NCBI GenBank assembly: GCA_905372605.1
Contig: CAJPPQ010000037.1
Coordinates: 1-10,245, forward strand
DNA from: Porphyromonadaceae bacterium
GTDB taxonomy: Bacteria; Bacteroidota; Bacteroidia; Bacteroidales; Paludibacteraceae
DNA: 10,245 nucleotides
Direction of reading: 5' to 3'
In this document: piece by piece, positions 1 to 7,015 of the stretch
Layout: the number at the start of each line of letters is the position of its first letter
Numbering within the stretch: position 1 is the stretch's first letter
The notes under the pieces: generated by a model
What the model saw: the letters and a program-made list of their open reading frames with translations, nothing else
Told to the model about the DNA's origin: nothing
Databases searched by the model: none
Program-made: the position numbers and the translations under genes

Positions 1-156
<156 letters not shown>

Positions 157-190
157 CTACTTAGTATAGTAGCCTAAAAGAACTATTTTG

Positions 191-222
191 CAAAAGTATA
201 TATAAATTCTGTATAAAACAGA
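191..222 (-). promoter_or_regulatory. Bacteroidetes-type promoter for the pyruvate:ferredoxin oxidoreductase gene
   Basis: On the minus strand TACTTTTG (198-191) matches the Bacteroidetes -7 consensus TAnnTTTG. It is preceded by a 20-base A+T-rich spacer and then TCTG (222-219), one mismatch from the -33 TTTG. This predicts a start of transcription near 185 and a leader of roughly 65-70 bases before the ATG at 117. It is the best-spaced promoter in the window. Confidence 0.6.
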
Positions 223-263
223 CTTTGGATTATGGATACCGATTATATTGTAGCTGTAATGAA

Positions 264-278
264 ACCTCACAATGAGGT
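264..278. other. Short hairpin downstream of the T9SS cargo gene
   Basis: ACCTCA-CAA-TGAGGT is a perfect 6-bp stem with a 3-base loop, 45 bases past the stop codon at 324. On the minus strand it is followed by TTCATTAC rather than a real U-tract, so it is a poor intrinsic terminator. A second, mutually exclusive pairing, CACAATGA (268-275) with TCATTGTG (292-299), overlaps it and is followed on the plus strand by five T's. It may help end the upstream transcript, but this is uncertain. Confidence 0.3.
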
Positions 279-323
279 AATATGCTATAAATCATTGTGT
301 TTTTACGAAAGATATAGGGTGAT

Positions 324-1601
324 TTATTTGAATAAGTTTATATGCCCTTTGATGTTGTATATAATGTTGCGGTCTTTGTATCGCCCTTCGGTATAACGGT
401 CGGTTCCTGTAGCCTCTATGACGTAATAGTACGTTCCTGATGCTGCTACGTTTCTACCTATTTTACCGTCCCATCCTTTCGATGGGTCGTTGCTTTTATA
501 TACTACACGTCCCCAACGGTTGAAAATGACGATATTATAAGTCTTCAGCGACTTGAATACCACTCGAAACTCATCGTTTATACCGTCTCCGTTAGGTGAG
601 AAGGCATTCGGTACTTCCAAAAGCGATTCCAATACTGTAACGCGTACCGAGTCTGTGCTTGTGCAAATACCATCGGCATTAGATACCTTAAGTACTGCGG
701 TATAATCACCTGTCTCATTGAAACTATATCGTATGTTTTCCTCGTTATAACGGTTATACGATTGAGGAGCAGAGTTTTTGTATATTTTCCATTCGAAAAA
801 AGTAGCAACAGGATTGTTCGATTTGTTTTCGAGAGATACAATCAATGGTCCTGAGCCTTTTACTGTATTATTTTCAGAATTATCGCGAAGATATTCGTTG
901 GTTCCACTCCGTTTTTCGACTGTAGCGCTCAGATGGCACTCTACGGCAATAGCCTTATAATCAATGCAAATACTTGTATCGCCCGACAGATGCATTGCTC
1001 TGGCAAAGTTATCGCCAGATATACAGATGTTTACATCTTTCTTAGGAGCATTGATTTCTATATCTGTGAATGGATATGTGTGTTCCGAATTCATCTCGAT
1101 ATCTTGCCAAGTACTATCTTTATATGTATAATCTACGTAATGCACATAGAATGTTCGTTTTAGACTCTTCTGTTTGTTGTTTTTGTCGTAATAAACCAGA
1201 TTAGGTACGTTGAAGTTTGTATTTAGCGATAATTTGTAGCAATCTCCGTTTGTGGTAACTCCATTAAAACCAATGCGGTACAACGAGTAGTCTATTACCC
1301 ATATATGGTAAAGGGGCTTATTATTAATCTTATCGAATACGATATAACCTGTGGCATCGTCGGGCGAGAAGTTTGGAGTATTGGCTACAAATGAGTTGTC
1401 GTATTTCCTCCATTCGAAATTTTCGGTACCGTTGTACGATATTTCGGTCGATGTATTGATACCATTGAATAGAAATATGGCGTTAATATCTTGTTGATCT
1501 GTGATTTGTATGTACTCGCTTGAAGATGTTACTGTAAATTGCCCCGAAATGCTTTCTGCTACGGCACAAAATAGTACTATTACGACGATATATCTTTTCA
1601 T
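324..1601 (-). CDS. Secreted protein with PKD-like region and T9SS type B (gliding motility-associated) C-terminal sorting domain
   Basis: This 425-residue protein has an apparent Sec signal peptide: positively charged MKR, a hydrophobic core at residues 4-14, and probable cleavage around residues 19-21 (SISG-Q). No lipobox is present. Residues about 25-230 are beta-rich with no domain I recognise and four cysteines (121, 193, 212, 222). Residues about 248-323 resemble a PKD/Ig-like fold, with FFEWKIY at 268-274 and a GDYTAVLKVSNADG segment at 298-311. Residues 330-425 are a clear type B C-terminal domain: VPNAFSPNGDGINDEF at 330-345, VIFNRWGRVVY at 358-368, GWDG at 376-379, ASGTYYYVI at 387-395. 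This domain directs export across the outer membrane by the type IX secretion system, which this organism therefore probably has. The product should be cell-surface or secreted; the ligand or activity is unknown. It has its own candidate promoter at 1653-1660 and follows the terminator of the NigD-like gene, so it appears monocistronic. Confidence 0.88.
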   Translation of the reverse strand: MKRYIVVIVLFCAVAESISGQFTVTSSSEYIQITDQQDINAIFLFNGINTSTEISYNGTENFEWRKYDNSFVANTPNFSPDDATGYIVFDKINNKPLYHIWVIDYSLYRIGFNGVTTNGDCYKLSLNTNFNVPNLVYYDKNNKQKSLKRTFYVHYVDYTYKDSTWQDIEMNSEHTYPFTDIEINAPKKDVNICISGDNFARAMHLSGDTSICIDYKAIAVECHLSATVEKRSGTNEYLRDNSENNTVKGSGPLIVSLENKSNNPVATFFEWKIYKNSAPQSYNRYNEENIRYSFNETGDYTAVLKVSNADGICTSTDSVRVTVLESLLEVPNAFSPNGDGINDEFRVVFKSLKTYNIVIFNRWGRVVYKSNDPSKGWDGKIGRNVAASGTYYYVIEATGTDRYTEGRYKDRNIIYNIKGHINLFK

Positions 1602-1652
1602 TTATAGTTTTCTGTTTTACTATCAGTATATTATATTTGTCGGATTAGATTG

Positions 1653-1660
1653 CAAAAGTA
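1653..1660 (-). promoter_or_regulatory. -7 promoter box for the T9SS cargo gene
   Basis: TACTTTTG on the minus strand (1660-1653) matches TAnnTTTG and has the same TACTTTTGCA sequence as the box before the pyruvate:ferredoxin oxidoreductase gene. The expected -33 position (about 1679-1684) reads TTCT/TTAT and falls in the T-tract of the preceding terminator, so the -33 element is weak. The leader would be about 45 bases. Confidence 0.5.
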
Positions 1661-1672
1661 CTACTTTTTACC

Positions 1673-1717
1673 CGAAAATAAGAAAAAAGAGCAATTTGTC
1701 TAAAAAAACTGCTCTTT
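1673..1717 (-). terminator. Intrinsic terminator of the NigD-like lipoprotein gene
   Basis: On the minus strand AAAGAGCAGTTT (1717-1706) pairs with AAATTGCTCTTT (1697-1686) around an 8-base loop. This gives a 12-bp stem with one G:U pair, followed by the U-rich tract TTTTTCTTATTTT. The G:U pair becomes an A:C mismatch on the plus strand, which supports minus-strand function. The stem begins 54 bases after the stop codon at 1772. Confidence 0.8.
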
Positions 1718-1771
1718 CTCTCCAAAAAAGTATTGTATTGTGTAAAGTTATTCTTTCTTCAACTAATTATC

Positions 1772-2473
1772 TCACTGTGTGATTTCTTTTACGCCCTCTT
1801 CCTTTTTGCCTTCAAGGTTTATTATGTTTATTATCAGTGTTATACGTCTGCTGTTCGAGCGACTCAGTATCTCACTCATATCTAAAGACGAATATATCTT
1901 GCGTGGCGTTTTTGCTTCGTTTGCAACATCGTTGTAGTCTTCGTGGCGAATATATAATGTGAATTTATTATTTGAAACCTCTTTTTTATCTCTGGTTATC
2001 ATATAACTAAAAGTATGTCTACTATTATTTGTAGCATAAATGGAGTATATGAAGTTGAGATACTTACCCGAAAAATATATGTTCTTATTTCCAATTCCTT
2101 GCTCAAAATATATTCCTGCCTTCCCGAACTCATCTATTGATGCACTATCTACTATACTAATTTTGTGTATACGAGACTCTTCCATTATATCTGCATCCAT
2201 TATCCAATAATAATTACCCTTATTATCGGTATTCTTTTTTGCTTGACCCGCTACGAAAAAACGTTTACCTATGCCATCGTTTTTCTTTATGTTGTTCAGA
2301 ATCACTATTCTTTTATTATCTTCGACTATATAGTACTGTTTATCTGATTTTTGGTATGTACCGAAAGCAAATAATTTAGTTTTATCGTTTATGGGAGGAT
2401 CTGTTTTTAATGAGCAACCGCACAAAATCACTGCTAAGAGCGATAAGATCACTACCGAAAATTTTATCTTCAT
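1772..2473 (-). CDS. NigD-like outer-membrane-type lipoprotein
   Basis: This 233-residue protein begins with a lipoprotein signal peptide: MKIKF, a hydrophobic core, and the lipobox L17-C18-G19-C20. The mature protein should therefore be lipid-anchored at Cys20 in the envelope. The rest fits the Bacteroidales NigD-like family, which has an N-terminal OB-like and a C-terminal beta-sandwich domain. The N-terminal part carries YYIVEDNKRIVILNN (47-61) and RFFVAGQ (71-77). The C-terminal part carries YFSGKYLNFIYSIYATN (133-149), RHTFSYMI (152-159) and FTLYIRHEDYND (171-182), which align with the family's 'sGgYlNf.f.Y....khtisL' and 'L.LrHn' patterns as I remember them. The name comes from the nig locus of the Prevotella bacteriocin nigrescin, but no molecular function is established for most members and none is claimed here. 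The gene sits between two intrinsic terminators, so it is probably its own transcription unit; I could not find a convincing promoter box. Confidence 0.72.
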   Translation of the reverse strand: MKIKFSVVILSLLAVILCGCSLKTDPPINDKTKLFAFGTYQKSDKQYYIVEDNKRIVILNNIKKNDGIGKRFFVAGQAKKNTDNKGNYYWIMDADIMEESRIHKISIVDSASIDEFGKAGIYFEQGIGNKNIYFSGKYLNFIYSIYATNNSRHTFSYMITRDKKEVSNNKFTLYIRHEDYNDVANEAKTPRKIYSSLDMSEILSRSNSRRITLIINIINLEGKKEEGVKEITQ

Positions 2474-2501
2474 TTGGTGTATATTCTCTGTTTTGTATCT
2501 G

Positions 2502-2547
2502 AAAAACTAAAAACAAGACGCTGCAATCTGTAAAATGTTGCAGCGTC
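2502..2547 (-). terminator. Intrinsic terminator of the lepA-small membrane protein unit
   Basis: On the minus strand GACGCTGCAA (2547-2538) and TTGCAGCGTC (2526-2517) form a perfect 10-bp stem, G+C-rich at its base, with an 11-base loop. It is followed by TTGTTTTTAGTTTTT. It lies 41 bases beyond the stop codon of the small gene ending at 2589, which makes that small gene part of the lepA transcript. Confidence 0.88.
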
Positions 2548-2588
2548 GTTATTGGTTTTTGCGTTAGTTTAACTTATTGTGTTGATAT

Positions 2589-2726
2589 TTAATAATCGAA
2601 GAAGGTGTAATATATTATCAATGCTATAGCAAGTATTATACCCACAACACCCGCTATTACAATGCTTTTCTCTATCTTAGGCGGATTGTGTTTCCGTTTC
2701 TTTGTCGTCTTTTTTTTCTTTGCCAT
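2589..2726 (-). CDS. Small lysine-rich single-pass membrane protein next to lepA
   Basis: This 45-residue reading frame starts 11 bases after the lepA stop codon, at ATG 2726-2724, and ends in TAA at 2591-2589. The protein has two parts. The very basic N-terminus, MAKKKKTTKKRKHNPPKIEK (1-20), has about ten lysine or arginine residues. Residues about 21-40 form one hydrophobic helix (SIVIAGVVGIILAIALIIYY), followed by a short TFFDY tail. By the positive-inside rule the basic end should face the cytoplasm. Tight coupling to lepA, an intrinsic terminator just behind it, and the clean charged-then-hydrophobic layout argue for a real gene. I do not recognise the family and assign no function; possible roles such as RNA or ribosome contact at the membrane are speculation. 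The coding strand has a run of eight A's at codons 4-6. Confidence 0.72.
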   Translation of the reverse strand: MAKKKKTTKKRKHNPPKIEKSIVIAGVVGIILAIALIIYYTFFDY

Positions 2727-2737
2727 CTATTTGTTTA

Positions 2738-4540
2738 TCAGTCGAGTTTGAGTACGGCGAGGAATGCTTTTTGAGGCACTTCTACCGACCCGATTTGTTT
2801 CATGCGTTTTTTACCTTTTTTCTGTTTCTCGAGCAGTTTACGTTTACGGCTTATATCGCCTCCGTAACATTTTGCGGTAACATCCTTACGAACAGCCTTT
2901 ATAGTCTCACGAGCCACAATCTTAGCTCCGATAGCCGCCTGTACTGCAACATCGAATTGCTGTCTGGGTATCAGTTCTTTGAGCTTTTCACACATACGTC
3001 TGCCAAGTGTCTGTGCATTATCGAAGTGTATCAGCGACGACAGTGCGTCTACAGCTTCGCCATTGAGTAAGATATCGAGCTTTACAAGTCGGCTCTCTCT
3101 AAATCCATTCGGCTGGTAATCGAATGAAGCATAGCCTTTTGAAATAGATTTCAATTTATCGTAGAAATCGAAAACTATCTCTCCCAGAGGAAGATCGAAT
3201 ATCAACTCCATCCTATCGGCAGAGATATAGTTTTGTTTTATAAGCTCTCCGCGTTTTCCCAGACATAGCGTCATGATGCTTCCTATATAGTCTGCTTTGG
3301 TGATAATCGATGCTCTTATGTATGGCTCTTCTATCTTGTCGATCTGCATTATATCGGGCATTCCGGCAGGATTGTGCATTTCGAGGACTTCGCCTTTTTT
3401 TGTATAGACTTTGTACGGTACGTTTGGAACAGTAGTAATTACACTCATATCGTACTCTCTATCAAGGCGTTCTTGTATGATTTCCATGTGTAAAAGCCCT
3501 AAAAATCCACATCTGAAGCCAAAACCCAGAGCTACGGAGCTTTCGGGTTCGAACGTGAGAGAAGCATCATTGAGCTGTAACTTTTCTATCGAAGAACGTA
3601 AGTCTTCAAAGTCTTCGGTATCAATAGGATATACTCCGGCAAATAGCATAGGCTTCACCTCTTCGAACCCTGCTATAGCCTCGCTACATGGATTTTTTAC
3701 GTGTGTAATAGTATCACCAACCTTTACTTCTTTCGATGTCTTTATTCCGGAAATGATATATCCCACATTACCAGCCGATAATGTTTTACAAGGCTCCATA
3801 TCGAGCCTTAATACTCCTATTTCGTCTGCCTCATATTCTTTGCCCGTAGCTACGAATTTTACCAAATCGCCTTGACTGATAGTGCCATTGATGATTTTGA
3901 AATATGCGATAATCCCCCGAAATGAGTTGAATACGGAGTCGAATATTAGGCATTGTAGTGGAGCGTCGGGGTCGCCTTTCGGAGCGGGGATGCGGTCTAC
4001 TATCGCATCGAGAATATCGGTGATACCTTCGCCCGTCTTACCACTTGCCCGTATAATCTCTTCTCGCTTTACTCCCAGCATATCAATCAATTGGTCTTCT
4101 ATCTCCTCAGGCATAGCATTGGGCATATCTATTTTATTTACTACCGGTATTATTTCCAGATCGTTGTCGATAGCCATATATAGATTGCTTATGGTCTGAG
4201 CTTGAATGCCTTGAGTGGCATCTACTATAAGTAATGCTCCTTCGCATGCTGCTATTGAACGGCTTACTTCGTACGAAAAATCGACATGCCCCGGAGTATC
4301 GATTAGGTTGAGAGTGTATTGTTCGATAGCGCCATTTGTGTCTTTCCTACTGTAATTCATTTGGATAGCATGGCTTTTTATGGTAATACCACGCTCACGT
4401 TCGAGGTCCATATTGTCTAATACTTGAGCTTGCAAGTCTTTGGCAGCCACAGTGTTTGTATACTCAAGTAGTCGGTCGGCAATAGTACTCTTACCGTGGT
4501 CGATATGGGCAATTATACAGAAGTTACGTATATTTTTCAC
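2738..4540 (-). CDS. lepA: Elongation factor 4 (ribosomal back-translocase LepA)
   Basis: This complete 600-residue translational GTPase has the usual length for LepA (about 595-605). The G domain is intact: G1 AHIDHGKS at 11-18, G2 RGIT at 50-53, G3 DTPGH at 81-85, G4 NKID at 135-138 and G5-like ASGKTG at 165-170. It is followed by domain II, the EF-G-like domains III and V ([19 protein letters not shown] is the typical LepA/EF-G segment), and the LepA-specific C-terminal domain with the conserved [26 protein letters not shown] segment near residues 553-575. LepA binds ribosomes in the cytoplasm and at the membrane and acts on stalled or mis-translocated complexes or in initiation and biogenesis; its exact role is debated. 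The start codon is GTG (4540-4538): there is no in-frame ATG between it and an upstream stop at 4579, and the resulting [17 protein letters not shown] is the normal LepA N-terminus. It is probably cotranscribed with the small membrane protein downstream. Confidence 0.97.
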   Translation of the reverse strand: MKNIRNFCIIAHIDHGKSTIADRLLEYTNTVAAKDLQAQVLDNMDLERERGITIKSHAIQMNYSRKDTNGAIEQYTLNLIDTPGHVDFSYEVSRSIAACEGALLIVDATQGIQAQTISNLYMAIDNDLEIIPVVNKIDMPNAMPEEIEDQLIDMLGVKREEIIRASGKTGEGITDILDAIVDRIPAPKGDPDAPLQCLIFDSVFNSFRGIIAYFKIINGTISQGDLVKFVATGKEYEADEIGVLRLDMEPCKTLSAGNVGYIISGIKTSKEVKVGDTITHVKNPCSEAIAGFEEVKPMLFAGVYPIDTEDFEDLRSSIEKLQLNDASLTFEPESSVALGFGFRCGFLGLLHMEIIQERLDREYDMSVITTVPNVPYKVYTKKGEVLEMHNPAGMPDIMQIDKIEEPYIRASIITKADYIGSIMTLCLGKRGELIKQNYISADRMELIFDLPLGEIVFDFYDKLKSISKGYASFDYQPNGFRESRLVKLDILLNGEAVDALSSLIHFDNAQTLGRRMCEKLKELIPRQQFDVAVQAAIGAKIVARETIKAVRKDVTAKCYGGDISRKRKLLEKQKKGKKRMKQIGSVEVPQKAFLAVLKLD

Positions 4541-4623
4541 GCTAAAATGCAGAATTAATTTAGTGCTAATGTATTGTTATAAAGCTATTAAGCCAAAAAG
4601 AAATTTGACATTATTACAAACGG

Positions 4624-4631
4624 CAAAGATA
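4624..4631 (-). promoter_or_regulatory. Candidate -7 promoter box for lepA
   Basis: TATCTTTG on the minus strand (4631-4624) matches TAnnTTTG, giving a predicted leader of about 75 bases before the GTG start. The sequence 19-21 bases upstream is A-rich with no TTTG, so the -33 element is missing or degenerate. No intrinsic terminator was found between wbpB and this box, so read-through from the upstream operon is possible. Confidence 0.42.
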
Positions 4632-4710
4632 ATATATTTTGTTTTTGCTGTTTGATTATCGTTCAACTTTATAAGTGTGTTTAATGTTTATGACATTGAT
4701 TTTGTTTGTC

Positions 4711-5676
4711 TTACCAGCCAAAAGGATGACTTGCCAAAGGGAATTTTGCCATAGGATGATAGTCTCCTTTCAGTCCGATAGGCTGAGCCTGACGTATTTC
4801 GTAAACTATATTTATAGCATTGCGAGCATCTTCGATACCGAAACCATTGCCTGCCAATATATTTCTATAACTTTCGGTATGGAGCTCCGTAAAACCCTCA
4901 CTAAATTCGAATTCACTACCATTGATGTTTATGGTACGGAATGTTCGTTTTTCGCCTTGTACGGCATTAGATGGAAGCAAATCGGCATTGATACTGAGGA
5001 AATAACGAACTCTTGCACGTTCCAGCTCGATATATCCTGCCACTCTGTCGTGTGAGGCTACGTGTACAATATTTTGCCTCGGTGCGCCGAAGACCCATTG
5101 CAGCATATCATAGAAATGTACGCCTATATTGGTAGCTATACCGCCACTTTTGTGAATGTCGCCTTTCCACGATGAGTAGTACCAGTTTCCACGCGAAGTG
5201 ATATAGGTGAGTTCTACATCGAATATTTTATCTTTGGGAGCCGCTTCTATCTCTTTTTTTAAATCGATAATCGATTTATGCAGACGTAGTTGTAGTATAG
5301 TATTGATTTTTTTACCTTCGCGTTGCTCTACTTTTTGTAAAGCATCTATATTCCATGGATTCAGTACTATGGGTTTTTCGCAGATTACGTCGGCTCCGAG
5401 TCTAAGCCCATAACGGATATGTGCGTCGTGTAAATAGTTTGGAGTACAGATAGATATGTAGTCTATTTGTTTATTGATATCTTTTAGTTTCGTACAATGT
5501 CGATCAAATAGTTCTTGTTCTGTAAAGAACGATGTTTCAGGGAAATAGCTATCGAGTAAGCCCACACTATCGAATTTGTCGTATGCTGCTACAAGCACAT
5601 TGTTCGTGTCTTTTATTGCTTTTAAATGACGCGGTGCAATATATCCGCCCACTCCTATAATTGCGAAATTTTTCAT
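4711..5676 (-). CDS. wbpB: UDP-N-acetyl-2-amino-2-deoxyglucuronate 3-dehydrogenase (WbpB/WlbA family, Gfo/Idh/MocA fold)
   Basis: This 321-residue oxidoreductase closely resembles Pseudomonas WbpB and Bordetella WlbA along its length. The family oxidises C3 of UDP-GlcNAcA with NAD+ in the cytoplasm, giving the 3-keto sugar that the aminotransferase WbpE/WlbC then aminates. The Rossmann start is GVGGYIAPRH at 8-17, the family's EKP motif is at 100-102 (K101 is the expected catalytic lysine), and LQLRLH lies at 128-133. The signature ITSRGNWY (159-166) and SGGIATNIGVHFYDML (177-192), with the active-site-region histidine H187, are shared with WbpB rather than with generic family members, as is EFSEGFTELHTESY (257-270). 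The gene starts 72 bases after wbpD with no clear promoter or terminator between, so the two are likely cotranscribed. The partner aminotransferase and the 6-dehydrogenase WbpA are not in this window. Confidence 0.9.
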   Translation of the reverse strand: MKNFAIIGVGGYIAPRHLKAIKDTNNVLVAAYDKFDSVGLLDSYFPETSFFTEQELFDRHCTKLKDINKQIDYISICTPNYLHDAHIRYGLRLGADVICEKPIVLNPWNIDALQKVEQREGKKINTILQLRLHKSIIDLKKEIEAAPKDKIFDVELTYITSRGNWYYSSWKGDIHKSGGIATNIGVHFYDMLQWVFGAPRQNIVHVASHDRVAGYIELERARVRYFLSINADLLPSNAVQGEKRTFRTININGSEFEFSEGFTELHTESYRNILAGNGFGIEDARNAINIVYEIRQAQPIGLKGDYHPMAKFPLASHPFGW

Positions 5677-5748
5677 AATAGATTATCTTACAGTATATTT
5701 GTTATTTATGTGTGTGTTATGAATTTTGTCGATAAAATTTTTTACGGT

Positions 5749-6324
5749 TTATTGTTCGATTAATATCACATTGCCATTACTCAGTCGATATCTCTCGTTT
5801 GTTTCGGGACAAACGGCTATTCCTTCTTTGTCGAAATGCAACCTATGTCCATAACGGCTCACCCACCCGATTCGACGAGCCGGATTGCCCACTACTAATG
5901 TGTAAGGAGCTACAGGCTTGGTTATTACCGCTCCTGCACCGATAAGGGCATATTCTCCTATTTCATTTCCGCATACGATAGTAGCGTTTGCTCCGACCGA
6001 TGCTCCTCGTCTGATGATTGTAGTCATAAACTCGTCGCGGCGATTTACCTCACTTCTCGGGTTTATGACATTTGTGAAAACCATCGACGGACCCAGAAAC
6101 ACGTAGTCTTCGCATACTACACCGGTATATACCGATACATTGTTCTGTATCTTCACGTTATTGCCGATGACTACATTTGGTGAGATTACCACGTTTTGCC
6201 CTATGTTGCAGCCATTGCCTATCTTGCAACCACTCATGATATGAGAAAAGTGCCATATTTTGGTATCGTCGCCTATCGTACAGCCTTCGTCGATGTATGC
6301 GGATTCGTGTTTAAAATAATTCAT
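5749..6324 (-). CDS. wbpD: UDP-2-acetamido-3-amino-2,3-dideoxyglucuronate N-acetyltransferase (WbpD/WlbB family)
   Basis: This 191-residue left-handed beta-helix acyltransferase matches the WbpD/WlbB family in length and sequence. The family transfers acetyl from acetyl-CoA to the 3-amino group of UDP-GlcNAc(3NH2)A, making UDP-GlcNAc(3NAc)A. Hexapeptide repeats ([LIV]G-type turns such as CTIGDD, CKIGNG, CNIGQN, VVIGNN) run from about residue 10 to 135. The family signature KIQNNVSVY is at 58-66, GPSMVFTNVINPRS at 78-91, GASVGANATIVCG at 107-119, IGAGAVI at 128-134 and VGNPARRIGWVS at 145-156. The short C-terminal tail with AVCPETNERYRL (170-181) also occurs in this family. It begins 27 bases after lolD and precedes wbpB in transcription order, so substrate-making and acetylating steps are paired, while the aminotransferase between them in the pathway is missing locally. 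Confidence 0.9.
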   Translation of the reverse strand: MNYFKHESAYIDEGCTIGDDTKIWHFSHIMSGCKIGNGCNIGQNVVISPNVVIGNNVKIQNNVSVYTGVVCEDYVFLGPSMVFTNVINPRSEVNRRDEFMTTIIRRGASVGANATIVCGNEIGEYALIGAGAVITKPVAPYTLVVGNPARRIGWVSRYGHRLHFDKEGIAVCPETNERYRLSNGNVILIEQ

Positions 6325-6351
6325 ATTTGAGTGATAATGAGGTTTGTAGTT

Positions 6352-7002
6352 CTATATAAATTGTCCGTCTGCCATTTCGAGTGAGTAGTTGGCTATTTGC
6401 GTAAGTTCCTTGTCGTGAGTAACTATCAGTATAGTTGTCGAAAAATCGGCTCTGATATTGAACAACAATCGATGGAGCTCTTGCTTGTTTTTACTGTCGA
6501 GGCTACCGCTCGGTTCGTCGGCAAATATTACTTTGGGTCTGTTTATCAATGCTCTGGCTACGGCTACTCGTTGCTTTTCGCCTCCCGATAGAGCGTTGGG
6601 CTTATGTTCGAGTCGGTCAGAAAGATTTAGGTACGATAGTATTTCTATCGCTTTTGCTTTTGCTTCCTTGAAGTTGCCTGTCTTTATGAGATATGGCAAC
6701 ATAGTGTTTTCCAATGCAGTAAATTCGGGTAGTAGGTGGTGAAACTGAAATACAAAGCCTATCATAGTATTTCGAAACTCCGATAGTCTATTAGGGGTGA
6801 GGCTGTTTGTCTGTATTCCATTTATAGTAATGCTTCCTTCGTCGGCATTATCAAGAGTACCAAGTATTTGAAGTAGGGTGGTCTTACCTGCTCCCGATGC
6901 TCCGGTGATGGTAACTATTTCATTCTCTTTTATATTTAAGTTTACACCTTTAAGTACGTGTAATGAGCCAAAACTTTTATGAATATTTTTTGCTTCTATC
7001 AT
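6352..7002 (-). CDS. lolD: Lipoprotein-releasing system ATP-binding protein LolD
   Basis: This complete 216-residue ABC ATPase belongs to the LolD/MacB-type group. Walker A is GASGAGKTT at 34-42, the Q-loop glutamine is Q86 in FVFQFHHLLPEFTALEN, the signature is LSGGEKQR at 138-145, Walker B is VIFADEP at 158-164, and the switch histidine is H196. The FQFHHLLPEFTALEN segment is typical of LolD. In the Lol system the ATPase powers release of outer-membrane-directed lipoproteins from the inner membrane, working with LolC/LolE-type permeases and LolA. No permease gene is adjacent, which is common for LolD in Bacteroidales. It starts 13 bases after the yitT-like gene and is followed 27 bases later by wbpD, which fits one operon. 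A MacB/FtsE-like ATPase of another transporter is the alternative. Confidence 0.85.
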   Translation of the reverse strand: MIEAKNIHKSFGSLHVLKGVNLNIKENEIVTITGASGAGKTTLLQILGTLDNADEGSITINGIQTNSLTPNRLSEFRNTMIGFVFQFHHLLPEFTALENTMLPYLIKTGNFKEAKAKAIEILSYLNLSDRLEHKPNALSGGEKQRVAVARALINRPKVIFADEPSGSLDSKNKQELHRLLFNIRADFSTTILIVTHDKELTQIANYSLEMADGQFI

Positions 7003-7015
7003 TACCGCTCGAAAT

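Noticed and set aside
232..396. Plus-strand frame of 54 codons between the oxidoreductase gene and the cargo gene
   Set aside because: It runs antisense into the well-supported 3' end of the cargo gene, has no promoter box in front, and its translation shows no domain or signal pattern.
1772..2473. Reading the NigD-like lipoprotein as a bacteriocin immunity protein
   Set aside because: The family name comes from a bacteriocin locus, but no bacteriocin, transporter or toxin gene is nearby and the family is widespread, so this role is not supported.
3411..4199. Long plus-strand frames of 154 and 105 codons inside lepA
   Set aside because: They are antisense to conserved LepA coding sequence, are serine/proline/isoleucine-rich in the way antisense frames typically are, and have no independent support.
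5677..5748. Inverted repeat AATTTT-N6-AAAATT in the wbpD-wbpB gap
   Set aside because: Six A/T-only pairs in A+T-rich DNA are expected by chance and no U-tract or promoter box accompanies them.
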